Shown one piece after another: positions 1 to 9,081 of a stretch of 58,669 nt of DNA. Source of the DNA: an uncultured Bacteroidota bacterium. Its GTDB lineage: Bacteria > Bacteroidota > Bacteroidia > Flavobacteriales > Flavobacteriaceae. The notes beneath the pieces were generated by a model that saw only the letters and a program-made list of their open reading frames with translations, was not told the origin of the DNA and did no database searches. Positions within the stretch are counted from its first letter, which is position 1; every line of letters starts with the position of its first letter. The DNA lies in assembly GCA_903913315.1 (NCBI GenBank), contig CAIWKX010000068.1:1-58669 (forward strand), in the 5' to 3' direction. A program made the position numbers and the translations under genes.

Positions 1-1
1 G

Positions 2-529
2 AAAAACATCAATCAAGATATGCAATTGCGTAGTGATAGAACGGATAATATTTTTGACGTTGCCGATACTAAAGATGTTTGGGCCATTGCTAATGTAAAC
101 GAAGGAGATATTAATCAAGTAAAATTAGGAATGCAAGCTAGTGTTTCTACATTATCCAATTCAGATAAAAAGTTTTATGGAAAAGTAGATAAAATCTTTA
201 AAATTATTGATCCAGAAACCAATGCGATGAATGTAAGAATCGTATTAGACAACAACGCCTCTTTACTTGTTCCTGAAAGTAAAGCAACAATTAATGTCTA
301 TTATAACGAAGACAAAAAGATGTTAAGTGTTCCTTCCGATGGGGTTATTTTTGATAATAATAAAAACTATGTTGTAGTTTATAAAGACAGAAAGCATGTT
401 GAAATTAGAGAAGTACAAGTCTTTAGAGAAGTTGGTGAACAAACCTATATTGCGTCTGGTTTAAAAGAAGGCGAGCAAATTATTACACATAATCAATTGC
501 TGTATTACCAATCTTTATTGGCTAATTAG
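2..529 (+). CDS. RND efflux periplasmic adaptor subunit (CusB/HlyD family), 5' end outside window
   Basis: C-terminal part of a membrane-fusion protein that would link the inner-membrane RND pump encoded next to an outer-membrane channel. The reading frame is open to the window edge, so the signal peptide and the first half are missing. The visible ~175 residues contain a beta-barrel segment (VWAIANVNEGDINQVKLG, typical of CusB/CzcB adaptors), then a membrane-proximal region ending in a glycine-containing turn (ASGLKEGEQIITHNQLL). The pump gene starts 41 bases downstream on the same strand, which supports the pairing. The substrate is not visible; divalent or monovalent heavy metal is inferred from the pump type. 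Confidence 0.88.
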   Translation, partial: KNINQDMQLRSDRTDNIFDVADTKDVWAIANVNEGDINQVKLGMQASVSTLSNSDKKFYGKVDKIFKIIDPETNAMNVRIVLDNNASLLVPESKATINVYYNEDKKMLSVPSDGVIFDNNKNYVVVYKDRKHVEIREVQVFREVGEQTYIASGLKEGEQIITHNQLLYYQSLLAN

Positions 530-570
530 TTCAAGCAGTAACCATTTTTTGGATTATAAAAAATTAAACC

Positions 571-3500
571 ATGACAAAATTTATTAAAAATATTATTGCT
601 TTTTCACTCAAAAACAGGTTTTTCACCTTCTTTTGGGTTGGATTATTGGTTGTAATGGGATTCATTTCTTTTGAAAATATGCCAATTGAAGCATTCCCAG
701 ATGTTACTAATACTCAAATTATTATCATCACGCAATGGAATGGTAGAAGTGCAGAAGAAGTGGAACGATTTGTAACGACTCCTATTGAACTTTCGATGGC
801 TTCAGTACAAAAGAAGACTAGCGTTCGAAGCACTACCATGTTTGGTTTATCGGTAATTAAAATCATTTTTGAAGACGGTGTTGATGATGCTTTTGCGAGA
901 GCTCAAGTAAATAATCAATTGCGAACCGTCGATTTTCCAGATGGAATAAGCCCCGATGTTCAACCTCCTTATGGTCCAACAGGTGAGGTATATCGTTATA
1001 CATTTGAAAGTAAAAATAGAGATTCAAGAGATTTATTAACCCTTCAAAACTGGGTTGTAGACAGGGCGCTTCGTTCTGTACCAGGAGTTGCCGATATTAA
1101 TGCTTTTGGTGGTCAAACAAAAATATTCGAATTAAGTATTGACCCAAGACGATTAGAAAAATATGAATTAACCCCGCTTCAAGTATATGATGCAGTAAGC
1201 AAAAGTAACCTAAATGTTGGCGGTGATGTTATTGAAAAGAATGGTCAGGCTTATGTAGTGCGTGGTATCGGTTTATTACAATCTATTCCAGATATTGAGA
1301 ATATCATTGTTACTCAAGACAATGGGAATCCCGTGTTGGTAAAAAATCTGGCTAAAGTGGTTGAAAGTTCTATGCCACGGGTAGGCCAAGCCGGTTTAAA
1401 TAGTAAAGATGATATTGTTGAAGGGATTGTCGTGATGCGTAAAGGAGAAAATACTCCTGAAGTACTGGCTAGAATCAAAGCAAAAATTAACGAATTAAAT
1501 ACTAAAATACTTCCTAAAGATGTAAAATTAGTGCCGTTTTATGACAGAACGAGATTAATGGATTTCTGTTTACATACAGTAATGCACAATTTACTTGAAG
1601 GAATCATTTTGGTGACTTTAATGGTATTGTTATTTATGGCCGATTGGAGAACTACAGTAACAGTTTCCATTATTATACCATTAGCATTATTGTTTGCTTT
1701 CTTCTGTTTGAAAATGATGGGAATGAGTGCCAATTTACTTTCCTTAGGAGCAGTAGATTTTGGTATTATCATTGATGGTGCCGTCGTTATGGTGGAAGGG
1801 CTCTATGTGATGCTCGACCACAAAGCCCATGCCGTCGGAATGGAAAAATTCAACAAACTGGCAAAAGCGGGAATGATTAAAAAAACAGGAACGGAAATGG
1901 GTAAAGCCATCTTCTTTGCTAAAATGATTATCATAACGGCCTTGTTACCTATTTTCTCATTCCAAAAAGTAGAAGGTAAAATGTTCTCTCCTTTAGCCTA
2001 TACTTTAGGATTTGCATTACTTGGGGCTTTACTGTTTACGCTAACCTTAGTACCGGTATTATCTCACATTTTAATGAATAAAAATGTGAGAGAAAAACAC
2101 AATCCGTTTGTGAATTTCTGGAATAGAATTGTTGAAAATGGATTTACTTTCACTTTTAAACACAAAAAACTTTCATTAGGTGTTGCGTTGGGAATATTAG
2201 TAGCTACTTTATTCTCGGCCAAATATTTAGGAACTGAATTTTTACCTCCTTTAAATGAAGGTGCTCTATGGGTAACAGCCGAATTACCAATGAGTACTAG
2301 TTTGAAAGAAACCGTAAAAATGACGGAAATATTGAAGAAAGAGATTCAAACATTCCCGGAAGTGAGTGGAGTACTTTCTCAAACAGGAAGAAGTAATGAC
2401 GGAACTGACCCATGTGGATTCTATTTTATTCAGATTCAAGTGAATTTGAAAGCAAAAGAAGATTGGAAACGTAAAATCAGCATGGATGGATTAATCGATG
2501 AGATTGACCATAAACTAAAACGCTATCAAGGGATAACCTACAACTACTCGCAACCGATTATTGACAACGTTGCCGAGGCAGTTGCTGGATTTAAAGCGGC
2601 GAATGGAGTTAAAATTTATGGGGATGACTTAAATAAATTGGATGTTTTAGGGAAAGCCGTATTGAAACAAATTTCAACCGTTAATGGTATTAAAGAGCCC
2701 GGAATAATTAGAAATATTGGGCAACCCGAAGTAAGTGTTGTTTTGGATAAAGAAAAAATGGCTGCTTATGGAGTAACGCTTTCCGATGCGCAAGCGGTAT
2801 TAGAAATGGCTTTTGGTGGTAAAACTGCCACACAAAAATATGAAGGGGAGAAAAAATTCGATGTCAGAATTCGTTATGAAAAAGAGTATCGAAAAAATAC
2901 GGAAGATATCGCTAATTTGATGGTGCCTACTTTAAAAGATACCAAAGTACCTTTGAAGGAAATCTCTAGTATCATTAAAGATAACGGACCTGCCTTCATC
3001 TATCGTGATGACATGAAACGTTATATTGGAGTAAAATTTTCTATTAGAGACCGAGATTTAGGAAGTACTATTGCGGAAGCACAACAAAAAGTAGAGAAAA
3101 ATGTAAAACTTCCAGAAGGTTATTCAATTGGATGGACGGGTGAATTTGAAAATCAAGTAAGAGCTACTAAACGTTTAAGCCAAGTAGTCCCTATTAGTTT
3201 GATTTTGATTTTCTTCTTATTGTTTATCATGTTTGGTAACATCAAAGATTCTGCCTTGGTTTTAGCCAACGTCCCTTTTGCTTTGATTGGTGGAATTTTA
3301 GCCTTACATCTAACGGGGATGAACTTCGGAATTTCTGCTGGGGTTGGATTTATTGCTCTTTTTGGAATTTGTATACAGAATGGGGTAATATTAATATCCG
3401 AGTTCCATAAGAACATAAAGGCAAATCTCGCGCTCAATGATGCTATTTTTGAAGCCGTAAAAGTGAGAACGCGTCCGGTAGTGATGACCGCTTTAATGGC

Positions 3501-3672
3501 AACCATTGGATTATTACCTGCAGCAGTTTCAACAGGGATTGGTTCAGAATCGCAAAAACCTTTAGCGATTGTAATCATCGGCGGATTGATTTCAGCAACG
3601 GTATTAACGCTTTTGATATTCCCAATTATCTTCTGGATATTCAATAGAACAAAACACGAAGCGATTGAATAA
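571..3672 (+). CDS. CusA/CzcA family heavy-metal efflux RND permease
   Basis: Inner-membrane proton-driven pump of the HME-RND class; 1033 residues is the usual length. It begins with a short cytoplasmic stretch and a first membrane helix (about residues 15-33), followed by the periplasmic porter domain. The motif DFGIIIDGAVVMVEG (about residues 397-411) in the fourth helix is the heavy-metal form of the RND signature with its membrane-embedded acidic residues. A second set of helices begins near residue 870. It pairs with the adaptor gene ending 41 bases upstream; no outer-membrane TolC-like gene is visible, so it lies upstream or elsewhere. Metal specificity cannot be read from the sequence. 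Confidence 0.93.
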   Translation: MTKFIKNIIAFSLKNRFFTFFWVGLLVVMGFISFENMPIEAFPDVTNTQIIIITQWNGRSAEEVERFVTTPIELSMASVQKKTSVRSTTMFGLSVIKIIFEDGVDDAFARAQVNNQLRTVDFPDGISPDVQPPYGPTGEVYRYTFESKNRDSRDLLTLQNWVVDRALRSVPGVADINAFGGQTKIFELSIDPRRLEKYELTPLQVYDAVSKSNLNVGGDVIEKNGQAYVVRGIGLLQSIPDIENIIVTQDNGNPVLVKNLAKVVESSMPRVGQAGLNSKDDIVEGIVVMRKGENTPEVLARIKAKINELNTKILPKDVKLVPFYDRTRLMDFCLHTVMHNLLEGIILVTLMVLLFMADWRTTVTVSIIIPLALLFAFFCLKMMGMSANLLSLGAVDFGIIIDGAVVMVEGLYVMLDHKAHAVGMEKFNKLAKAGMIKKTGTEMGKAIFFAKMIIITALLPIFSFQKVEGKMFSPLAYTLGFALLGALLFTLTLVPVLSHILMNKNVREKHNPFVNFWNRIVENGFTFTFKHKKLSLGVALGILVATLFSAKYLGTEFLPPLNEGALWVTAELPMSTSLKETVKMTEILKKEIQTFPEVSGVLSQTGRSNDGTDPCGFYFIQIQVNLKAKEDWKRKISMDGLIDEIDHKLKRYQGITYNYSQPIIDNVAEAVAGFKAANGVKIYGDDLNKLDVLGKAVLKQISTVNGIKEPGIIRNIGQPEVSVVLDKEKMAAYGVTLSDAQAVLEMAFGGKTATQKYEGEKKFDVRIRYEKEYRKNTEDIANLMVPTLKDTKVPLKEISSIIKDNGPAFIYRDDMKRYIGVKFSIRDRDLGSTIAEAQQKVEKNVKLPEGYSIGWTGEFENQVRATKRLSQVVPISLILIFFLLFIMFGNIKDSALVLANVPFALIGGILALHLTGMNFGISAGVGFIALFGICIQNGVILISEFHKNIKANLALNDAIFEAVKVRTRPVVMTALMATIGLLPAAVSTGIGSESQKPLAIVIIGGLISATVLTLLIFPIIFWIFNRTKHEAIE

Positions 3673-3699
3673 TACGTTTTAATTCTACTATAAATTTAT

Positions 3700-3745
3700 A
3701 ACGAACCTCAAATAGTTGCATTGCTATTTGAGGTTCGTTTGATTT
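3700..3745 (+). terminator. Strong hairpin after the RND pump gene
   Basis: A perfect 16-bp inverted repeat (arms 3700-3715 and 3724-3739) encloses the 8-base loop TTGCATTG and ends in a short T run. It lies 28 bases past the pump stop codon and 78 bases before the mgtE start, which fits transcription termination. Confidence 0.75.
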
Positions 3746-3816
3746 ATATATTTATATTTAGGCCATTATTTGTTTATATAAATAATAGTAAAGACCTCTT
3801 TCTAAAAATAGATACA

Positions 3817-5187
3817 ATGAAACTTAAAGAAAAAATAATAAAAGGAGACTATTCTGATTTATTGCGAAAAAGAAGCGATAAACAATATGTGCACCCTAGT
3901 GAAGTAGCAAAAGTGTTCAGTGCTATTCCAATGGACAAAGCCAGTAAAGCTTTTAAGTCATTGCCCGAAAAGAAACAAGTATTGCTTTTTGCTTATTTTG
4001 ACAATACGTTACAAAAAAACATCTTAAAGTCGCTGCCAAAAGAACGAGTGGAACACATCTTAAATGACTCCCTTTCCGATGATAGAACCATGTTCTTTTC
4101 TTCTTTAAAAAGTTTAGAACAAACCCATTTTTTACATTTCCTTACACCTAAAAACAAAGAGAATGTGGAATCGGTGTTAGGGTATCCAAAGAATAGTGTA
4201 GCACGCATGATGAATACGAATGTAGCTACTATTGACCAGGAAAAAACAATTCAAGAAGCCATTACCCATTTAAGAACCAATCACAAAGATGACGAGACTA
4301 CCAATGTTGTTTTTGTAGTTGATGAAAATAATTTCCTTATTGATGATATTCCTATCCGTCGTTTTGTGTTGAATGACTTCCATAAAAAAGTGTCGGATAT
4401 TCTAGATGGTTTTTGCCCGAGTTTGTCGATAACTGAAACTAAAGAAGATGCTATTGCTAAGTTCAAGCAGTTTGACCGTGATGTTTTACCTGTTGTTAGT
4501 TCGGAAAATATATTGTTAGGCGTTGTGACTATTGATGATATTTTAGATGCTGTGGAACAAGCCGACACGAAAGAGTTTCAAAAGATTGGGGGTTTGGAAG
4601 AATTGGATTATCCTTATGTAAAAACAACACTATTCTCTTTACTTAAAAAACGTGCCAGTTGGTTAATTGTACTCTTTTTAGGAGAAATGCTTACGGCAAC
4701 TGCCATGGGCTATTTTGATGGAGAGATTCAAAAAGCAGTCGTCTTAGCGTTATTTGTGCCATTAATTATTTCAAGTGGTGGAAATAGCGGTTCCCAAGCA
4801 GCCACCTTAATTATTAGAGCGATGGCATTAAAAGAAATAGGAATAAAAGATTGGTGGTATGTTATGCGAAGAGAAATAATCTCAGGCTTGGCTTTAGGAG
4901 CCTTACTTGGAACCATTGGTTTAATTCGGATTGCAGTATGGCAAAACTTACACTGGTATGATTATGGTGTGCATTGGTTCTTAATTGCAATTACTATCTT
5001 CTTTTCTTTGATAGGCATTGTAATGTGGGGCACTTTAAGTGGTTCAATGATTCCCATCTTATTAAAAAAATGTAAAATAGATCCTGCTACCTCATCAGCG
5101 CCATTTGTAGCGACCTTGGTTGACGTTACTGGATTAGTCATCTACTTTAGTATTGCTTCGATTATTTTAAAGGGGACTATTTTATAA
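3817..5187 (+). CDS. mgtE: Magnesium transporter MgtE
   Basis: Mg2+-gated magnesium channel/transporter of the inner membrane, 456 residues. The order is the classical one: an MgtE N-terminal superhelical domain (about residues 25-130), two CBS domains (about 135-260, with VVSSENILLGVVTIDDILDAV in the second), a connecting helix and five membrane helices (about 285-456) including the conserved SSGGNSGSQAATLIIRA pore segment. The reading frame is open back to 3721, but those codons overlap the upstream terminator hairpin, so the ATG at 3817 is chosen. Regulation of MgtE is normally by Mg2+ binding to the protein itself. Monocistronic, with terminators on both sides. Confidence 0.95.
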   Translation: MKLKEKIIKGDYSDLLRKRSDKQYVHPSEVAKVFSAIPMDKASKAFKSLPEKKQVLLFAYFDNTLQKNILKSLPKERVEHILNDSLSDDRTMFFSSLKSLEQTHFLHFLTPKNKENVESVLGYPKNSVARMMNTNVATIDQEKTIQEAITHLRTNHKDDETTNVVFVVDENNFLIDDIPIRRFVLNDFHKKVSDILDGFCPSLSITETKEDAIAKFKQFDRDVLPVVSSENILLGVVTIDDILDAVEQADTKEFQKIGGLEELDYPYVKTTLFSLLKKRASWLIVLFLGEMLTATAMGYFDGEIQKAVVLALFVPLIISSGGNSGSQAATLIIRAMALKEIGIKDWWYVMRREIISGLALGALLGTIGLIRIAVWQNLHWYDYGVHWFLIAITIFFSLIGIVMWGTLSGSMIPILLKKCKIDPATSSAPFVATLVDVTGLVIYFSIASIILKGTIL

Positions 5188-5233
5188 CAATAAACAAACA
5201 GTAGCACAAGTCAAAGCTATTGAATAGTAATAT

Positions 5234-5283
5234 AATTCGGCAGAAGTAATTTTAATTATTACTTTTGCCGGATTCTTTTTTTT
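5234..5283 (+). terminator. Rho-independent terminator after mgtE
   Basis: Arms 5234-5250 and 5258-5274 form a 17-bp stem with two G-U pairs and a 7-base loop, followed by a run of eight T (5276-5283). It lies 46 bases past the mgtE stop. Confidence 0.88.
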
Positions 5284-5304
5284 AACCAATAACGGAATAC
5301 TTCT

Positions 5305-6621
5305 ATGAAAAAAATATACTGGTTCTTAACCCTATTTATCTGTGCGTATTCCTTTGCCCAAGAAAAAACAGATACTATAACAGCCAATCGTTTTTCTTTT
5401 CATGCACAAGCAACAGTTGTCAATCAAAATAAATCGGGGTTTACTGCTCCTTATTCGGGTACCAATAGTTTACTTATAGAACACGAAAGTCAAACATCCA
5501 TAACGTCTACTTTATATCTTGGGGCTGGATTGTGGAAAGGGGCTAGTGTCTTTGTAAATGGCGAAATTTCGGGCGGTGCTGGTTTAAGTCAAGTGTTGGG
5601 AATGGCTGATGCTACTAATGGTGAAACGTTTAGAGTAGGGAGCACTACTCCAAAAGTATATTTGGCTCGGGCTTATTTTACACAACTTTTTAAATTATCG
5701 GAGGCTACGGTTTTTCAAGAAGATGGCTCGAATCAAGTACAAGGAAGAATCCCTGCCAAGTATTTTGCATTTACAGTAGGAAAAATAAGTTTGGCTGATT
5801 ATTTTGACGATAACTCCTATGCCAAAGATCCTAGAACTCAATTTTTGAACTGGGGATTGATGGCGAATGGTGCTTGGGATTATGCCGCTAATACACGTGG
5901 GTATACTTCGGGAGTAGTGTTAGAATATGTGACTCCAAAAAACGAATTCCGTTATAACATTTCATTGCTTCCCTTGATGGCTAATGGAAATGATATGAAC
6001 TGGAATGTTTCCAAACAACAGGCGCAAAACGTTGAATATACAAGACATTTTAAATGGATGAAAAGACCAGGAGCTATACGCGTTTTGGGCTATTTGAATT
6101 CTGCTTCTATGGGAAACTACAGAGAGAGTATTGCACTTAACCCTACAAGCCCTGATATTATTTCAGACAGACAATATGGTCGTAAAAAATATGGTTTTGG
6201 ATTGAATGCCGAACAAAAGCTAAACAGTTATTTGGGTGCTTTTGCTAGAGCCAGTTGGAATGATGGTGCGAATGAAACTTGGGCTTTTACAGAAATTGAT
6301 AGAAGTTTTAGCATTGGTCTTTCGGCTACTGGAGAACAATGGAAAAGAAGTAATGACCGAGTAGGCTTGGCTTATTTGACTTCTGGATTGTCGAATCAGC
6401 ACAAAGAATATTTAGAAGCGGGGGGTTATGGTTTTATGTTGGGTGATGGCAAATTAAACTATGCTTGGGAACAAGTAACGGAACTTTATTATTCGGCGGA
6501 ATTGACCAAGAAACAACTATATGTAACGGGTGGCTATCAAATGATTGTCAACCCTGGTTACAATGCCGACCGCAAAGGACCAGTGCATGTTTTTTCTATA
6601 CGAGTGCATTTGGAGATATAA
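5305..6621 (+). CDS. OprB-like carbohydrate porin
   Basis: Outer-membrane beta-barrel protein of 438 residues with a Sec signal peptide (MKKIYWFLTLFICAYSFAQ). Alternating aromatic/hydrophobic strands run through the whole chain, and the N-terminal region (YLGAGLWKGASVFVNGEISGGAG) and the segments TVGKISLADYFDDNSYAKDPR and FLNWGLMANGAWDYAANTRG resemble the carbohydrate-selective porin OprB family. The chain ends with FSIRVHLEI, a typical barrel C-terminus. The substrate is unknown; flavobacterial members are often annotated only as carbohydrate porin. Transcribed alone, directly after the mgtE terminator and before the 21-bp repeat array. Confidence 0.85.
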   Translation: MKKIYWFLTLFICAYSFAQEKTDTITANRFSFHAQATVVNQNKSGFTAPYSGTNSLLIEHESQTSITSTLYLGAGLWKGASVFVNGEISGGAGLSQVLGMADATNGETFRVGSTTPKVYLARAYFTQLFKLSEATVFQEDGSNQVQGRIPAKYFAFTVGKISLADYFDDNSYAKDPRTQFLNWGLMANGAWDYAANTRGYTSGVVLEYVTPKNEFRYNISLLPLMANGNDMNWNVSKQQAQNVEYTRHFKWMKRPGAIRVLGYLNSASMGNYRESIALNPTSPDIISDRQYGRKKYGFGLNAEQKLNSYLGAFARASWNDGANETWAFTEIDRSFSIGLSATGEQWKRSNDRVGLAYLTSGLSNQHKEYLEAGGYGFMLGDGKLNYAWEQVTELYYSAELTKKQLYVTGGYQMIVNPGYNADRKGPVHVFSIRVHLEI

Positions 6622-6643
6622 TTTTTAGCTTTTATTGATAAAA

Positions 6644-6904
6644 ATGGCTTTGGGGATGCATCCCGTAACCTTGGGGATGCACCCCGAAACGCTCGGGGTC
6701 AATCCCGTAACCTTTGGTATGCACCCCGAAACGCTTGGGGTCAATCCCAAAACCCTTGGGGTGCACCCCGAAACTCTTGGGGTCAACCCCGAAACCTTTG
6801 GGGTCAATCCCGAAACTCTTGGGGTCAATTCCGAAACCTTTGGGGTCAATCCCGAAACTCTTGGGGTCAATTCCGCAATCTTTGTTATGAATCACAGGGA
6901 GTAG
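6644..6904 (+). CDS. Possible heptapeptide-repeat ORF over a 21-bp minisatellite (doubtful gene)
   Basis: An ATG-started frame of 86 codons that is almost entirely seven-residue repeats of the type LGVNPET / FGVNPET / LGMHPET. I do not recognise a family. Against a real gene: no clear ribosome binding site, no promoter between it and the porin stop 22 bases upstream, and two minus-strand frames are open over the same stretch, as expected when a 21-bp (7-codon) repeat lacks stops. In favour: an intact ATG and stop frame the array, and third-position changes (ETF/ETL, aac/aat, acc/act/acg) often leave the plus-strand residues unchanged. It could be read through from the porin transcript. Confidence 0.3.
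   Translation: MALGMHPVTLGMHPETLGVNPVTFGMHPETLGVNPKTLGVHPETLGVNPETFGVNPETLGVNSETFGVNPETLGVNSAIFVMNHRE
6650..6880 (+). repeat. GC-rich tandem array of eleven 21-bp units
   Basis: Eleven consecutive imperfect copies of a 21-base unit, close to CTTGGGGTCAATCCCGAAAC plus one base, all in exact 21-base register. Each unit carries a small dyad (GGGG-TCAA-CCCC or GGGG-TGCA-CCCC). The later units alternate two subtypes (ACC-TTT and ACT-CTT junctions), suggesting expansion by 42-base steps. Base composition is much more GC-rich than the flanks. Confidence 0.95.
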
Positions 6905-7180
6905 CCATTAGATTGTGTAAACTAATTAGCGAAAAGAAGACATTTGTTAAGTGCAGTACCAAAAAAAACACTTTGATAGATGGATTTATGCTCATAAACT
7001 AAATAAAACTATAGTCACCTCTAACCGATAAGGCTTTTTTATTCAAATTATTTAAGAAAACAATGTACTCTTAATATTCTATATTTAATCGGTTTTTTCT
7101 TTCAAGATTGCGTCTTATTTTGTAGTTTATCGACTATATGCTATTTAATATCGGTTAATGCATAAAAAACACTTAGATTT
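6905..7180. other. AT-rich intergenic region before the first PAS gene
   Basis: No convincing gene. It contains AACCGAT near 7023 and its reverse ATCGGTT near 7089, plus a third copy of ATCGGTT near 7152. A regulatory role upstream of the PAS gene is possible but unsupported. I could not identify an exact TAnnTTTG promoter. Confidence 0.4.
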
Positions 7181-8869
7181 ATGTCATTAAATTTTCATGT
7201 AATCCCCAATCAAATGAAAAAAATAAAAAGTTCGAGCGAAAGTTCTTCTTTAAAAATAGTTTTTATATATGCTGTTATCAGCGCTATATACATCTATACT
7301 TCCGATTATATTCTTGAAACATTTGTTACAAATGTTGACCTACTTACAAAGTTTCAAACTTACAAAGGAACAGGGTTCATAGTTATCACCGCAGCTCTTT
7401 TGTATATCCTTGTTAAAAGAAACGTTGATAAAGCAACTTCTCACTACCAACAAATACTTGATATTAAAGAAACTACCGATACTCAATTAAAAAAATCACA
7501 TGAGGAATATATGTTGTTTTTTAACCACAGTTCATTACCAATGTGGCTTTATGATATGGAAACTCTTGCATTTTTATTAGTCAATGATACAGCTTGTGAA
7601 ACCTACGGCTACTCACAAGAAGACTATTCTAAAATGACCATAAGAGATATTCGTCCTGAAGAAGACCTTCCTATTATGGAACAACTGATTTTGGAATCTC
7701 TTAATCATTCTGAAAATGAGAATCATACGTATATAAATATTTTAAGACATAAGAAGAAAAATGGAGATATTATTTATGTTAAAGTAAAGGCTACCTCTAT
7801 CTATTTTAAAGAAAAATTAGCACGCCTAGTTACTTCAGTAGATGTAACTACAGAAATAAATACACAAAACGCACTCACAGAAATCAATTCTAAATTGCAA
7901 TTAGCCGGAGAGATAGCGAGCTTAGGCTATTGGACCAATGATTTAATCCATTCAAAAATTGAATGGTCGGAGGAAGTATATAAAATATTTGAGCTTGACC
8001 CTCAAACTTTTGAATTAACGTTAGAGAATATTAAAAATTGTTTTCATCCAGAGGACCGAGTGGAATTTGGAGGCAATTTGAGCACTGCATTTAAATATAA
8101 TATTCCTAAAGAAAGTGAACGAAGAATTATAACAGGTTCGGGTAGTATAAAATGGATATTAGAACGCATTCATTTGATTAAAGACGAAACTGGCAGACCT
8201 ATTAAATTAAATGGAATTGTGTTTGACGTTACCAAAAGGAAACTTTATGAGCAAGAAATTTCGGAGAGTAACGAACGTTTTAAAATAATTACGAGAACGA
8301 CCAATGAAGCTATTATTGATTGGGATATAAAAAATGACACAACCATTTGGGGAGAAGGATTTAGTACTATATTTGGTTATGACCTCAGTGAATACGATAA
8401 TTATTTATGGTCAAAGAATATTCACCCAGAGGATCGTGAAAGAATATTGGATGATTTAAACAAAGCGTTAGAAGATCCAACCCAAGAATATTTCAATGCT
8501 AATTTTCGATTTTTAAAAGCCAATGGAGCTATTACTTGTGTGCAACATAAAGGGATCTTTATAAGGGATGTGAATGGAAAAGCTACAAGAGCATTGGGCG
8601 CTATGATTGATCTAACAGATACTTTAAGCAGGATACGCAAAATTGAGCAACAAAACAATGTGTTGAAAGATATTGCTTGGACACAATCGCATGTAGTAAG
8701 GGCTCCTCTAGCCAATCTACAAGGGCTAATACGTCTTTTTAAAACCAATATCAAAGCGGGCATTAATGATGATGATGAACTTACGGATTACATCATCACC
8801 TCTGCCGATAAACTGGATGAAATCATTAGAGAGATTGTTAAAAAAACACGGGAGATTGATGAGATGTAA
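7181..8869 (+). CDS. Membrane-anchored triple-PAS sensor protein with HisKA-like end, no ATPase domain
   Basis: 562-residue sensory protein. Two hydrophobic helices near the N-terminus (about residues 24-42 and 60-80) suggest membrane anchoring. Three PAS folds follow: about 105-225 (MWLYDMETLAFLLVNDTAC), 235-350 (ASLGYWTNDLIHSKIEWSEE) and 360-480 (AIIDWDIKNDTTIWGEGFS). The C-terminal ~75 residues (IAWTQSHVVRAPLANLQGL, then a helix ending KKTREIDEM) look like the dimerization/phosphoacceptor helices of a histidine kinase with a candidate His in SHVVRAPL. The chain stops there without any HATPase domain, so it cannot phosphorylate itself. It may act as a scaffold, a phosphotransfer partner or a pseudokinase. 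A close paralogue follows downstream. Confidence 0.85.
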   Translation: MSLNFHVIPNQMKKIKSSSESSSLKIVFIYAVISAIYIYTSDYILETFVTNVDLLTKFQTYKGTGFIVITAALLYILVKRNVDKATSHYQQILDIKETTDTQLKKSHEEYMLFFNHSSLPMWLYDMETLAFLLVNDTACETYGYSQEDYSKMTIRDIRPEEDLPIMEQLILESLNHSENENHTYINILRHKKKNGDIIYVKVKATSIYFKEKLARLVTSVDVTTEINTQNALTEINSKLQLAGEIASLGYWTNDLIHSKIEWSEEVYKIFELDPQTFELTLENIKNCFHPEDRVEFGGNLSTAFKYNIPKESERRIITGSGSIKWILERIHLIKDETGRPIKLNGIVFDVTKRKLYEQEISESNERFKIITRTTNEAIIDWDIKNDTTIWGEGFSTIFGYDLSEYDNYLWSKNIHPEDRERILDDLNKALEDPTQEYFNANFRFLKANGAITCVQHKGIFIRDVNGKATRALGAMIDLTDTLSRIRKIEQQNNVLKDIAWTQSHVVRAPLANLQGLIRLFKTNIKAGINDDDELTDYIITSADKLDEIIREIVKKTREIDEM

Positions 8870-9039
8870 TTAAATAATTCAAATTTTAATATCTCACAAT
8901 TGGAAACAATAAAGTACGATTTATTGATTTTATAGTATTTATTTTTGTCATTAATCGAGTTTTTTAAGATTAGTCGCAACATTTCAATAGATTCATCGAA
9001 ATTAATTTAATGTTAAATTCTTTCTTCTCTTAATAAGTA

Positions 9040-9047
9040 TACTTTTG
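9040..9047 (+). promoter_or_regulatory. -7 promoter element for the second PAS gene
   Basis: TACTTTTG matches the Bacteroidota -7 consensus TAnnTTTG and lies 34 bases before the ATG at 9082. It suggests the second PAS gene has its own promoter although it follows its paralogue on the same strand. Confidence 0.5.
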
Positions 9048-9081
9048 GCCCGATTACTTTTAAAAAAAGTATCAGCTAAAT

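Noticed and set aside
3153..3644. 163-codon minus-strand ORF opposite the RND pump
   Set aside because: It is the antisense shadow of a strongly conserved coding region, with no family features or start signals.
3700..3816. Magnesium riboswitch before mgtE
   Set aside because: Only one simple, perfect hairpin is present, close to the previous gene's stop; none of the multi-helix structure of an M-box can be seen. A terminator is simpler.
3721..3816. Longer mgtE start at 3721
   Set aside because: The start would lie inside the hairpin and add residues unlike MgtE N-termini.
6625..6895. Two minus-strand frames of 81 and 87 codons over the GC-rich array
   Set aside because: They are open only because the unit is 21 bp long and lacks stops; they have no start context and overlap the plus frame.
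7023..7095. Terminator or attenuator from the AACCGAT/ATCGGTT inverted words
   Set aside because: The arms are only 7 bp and about 60 bases apart, too weak to call.
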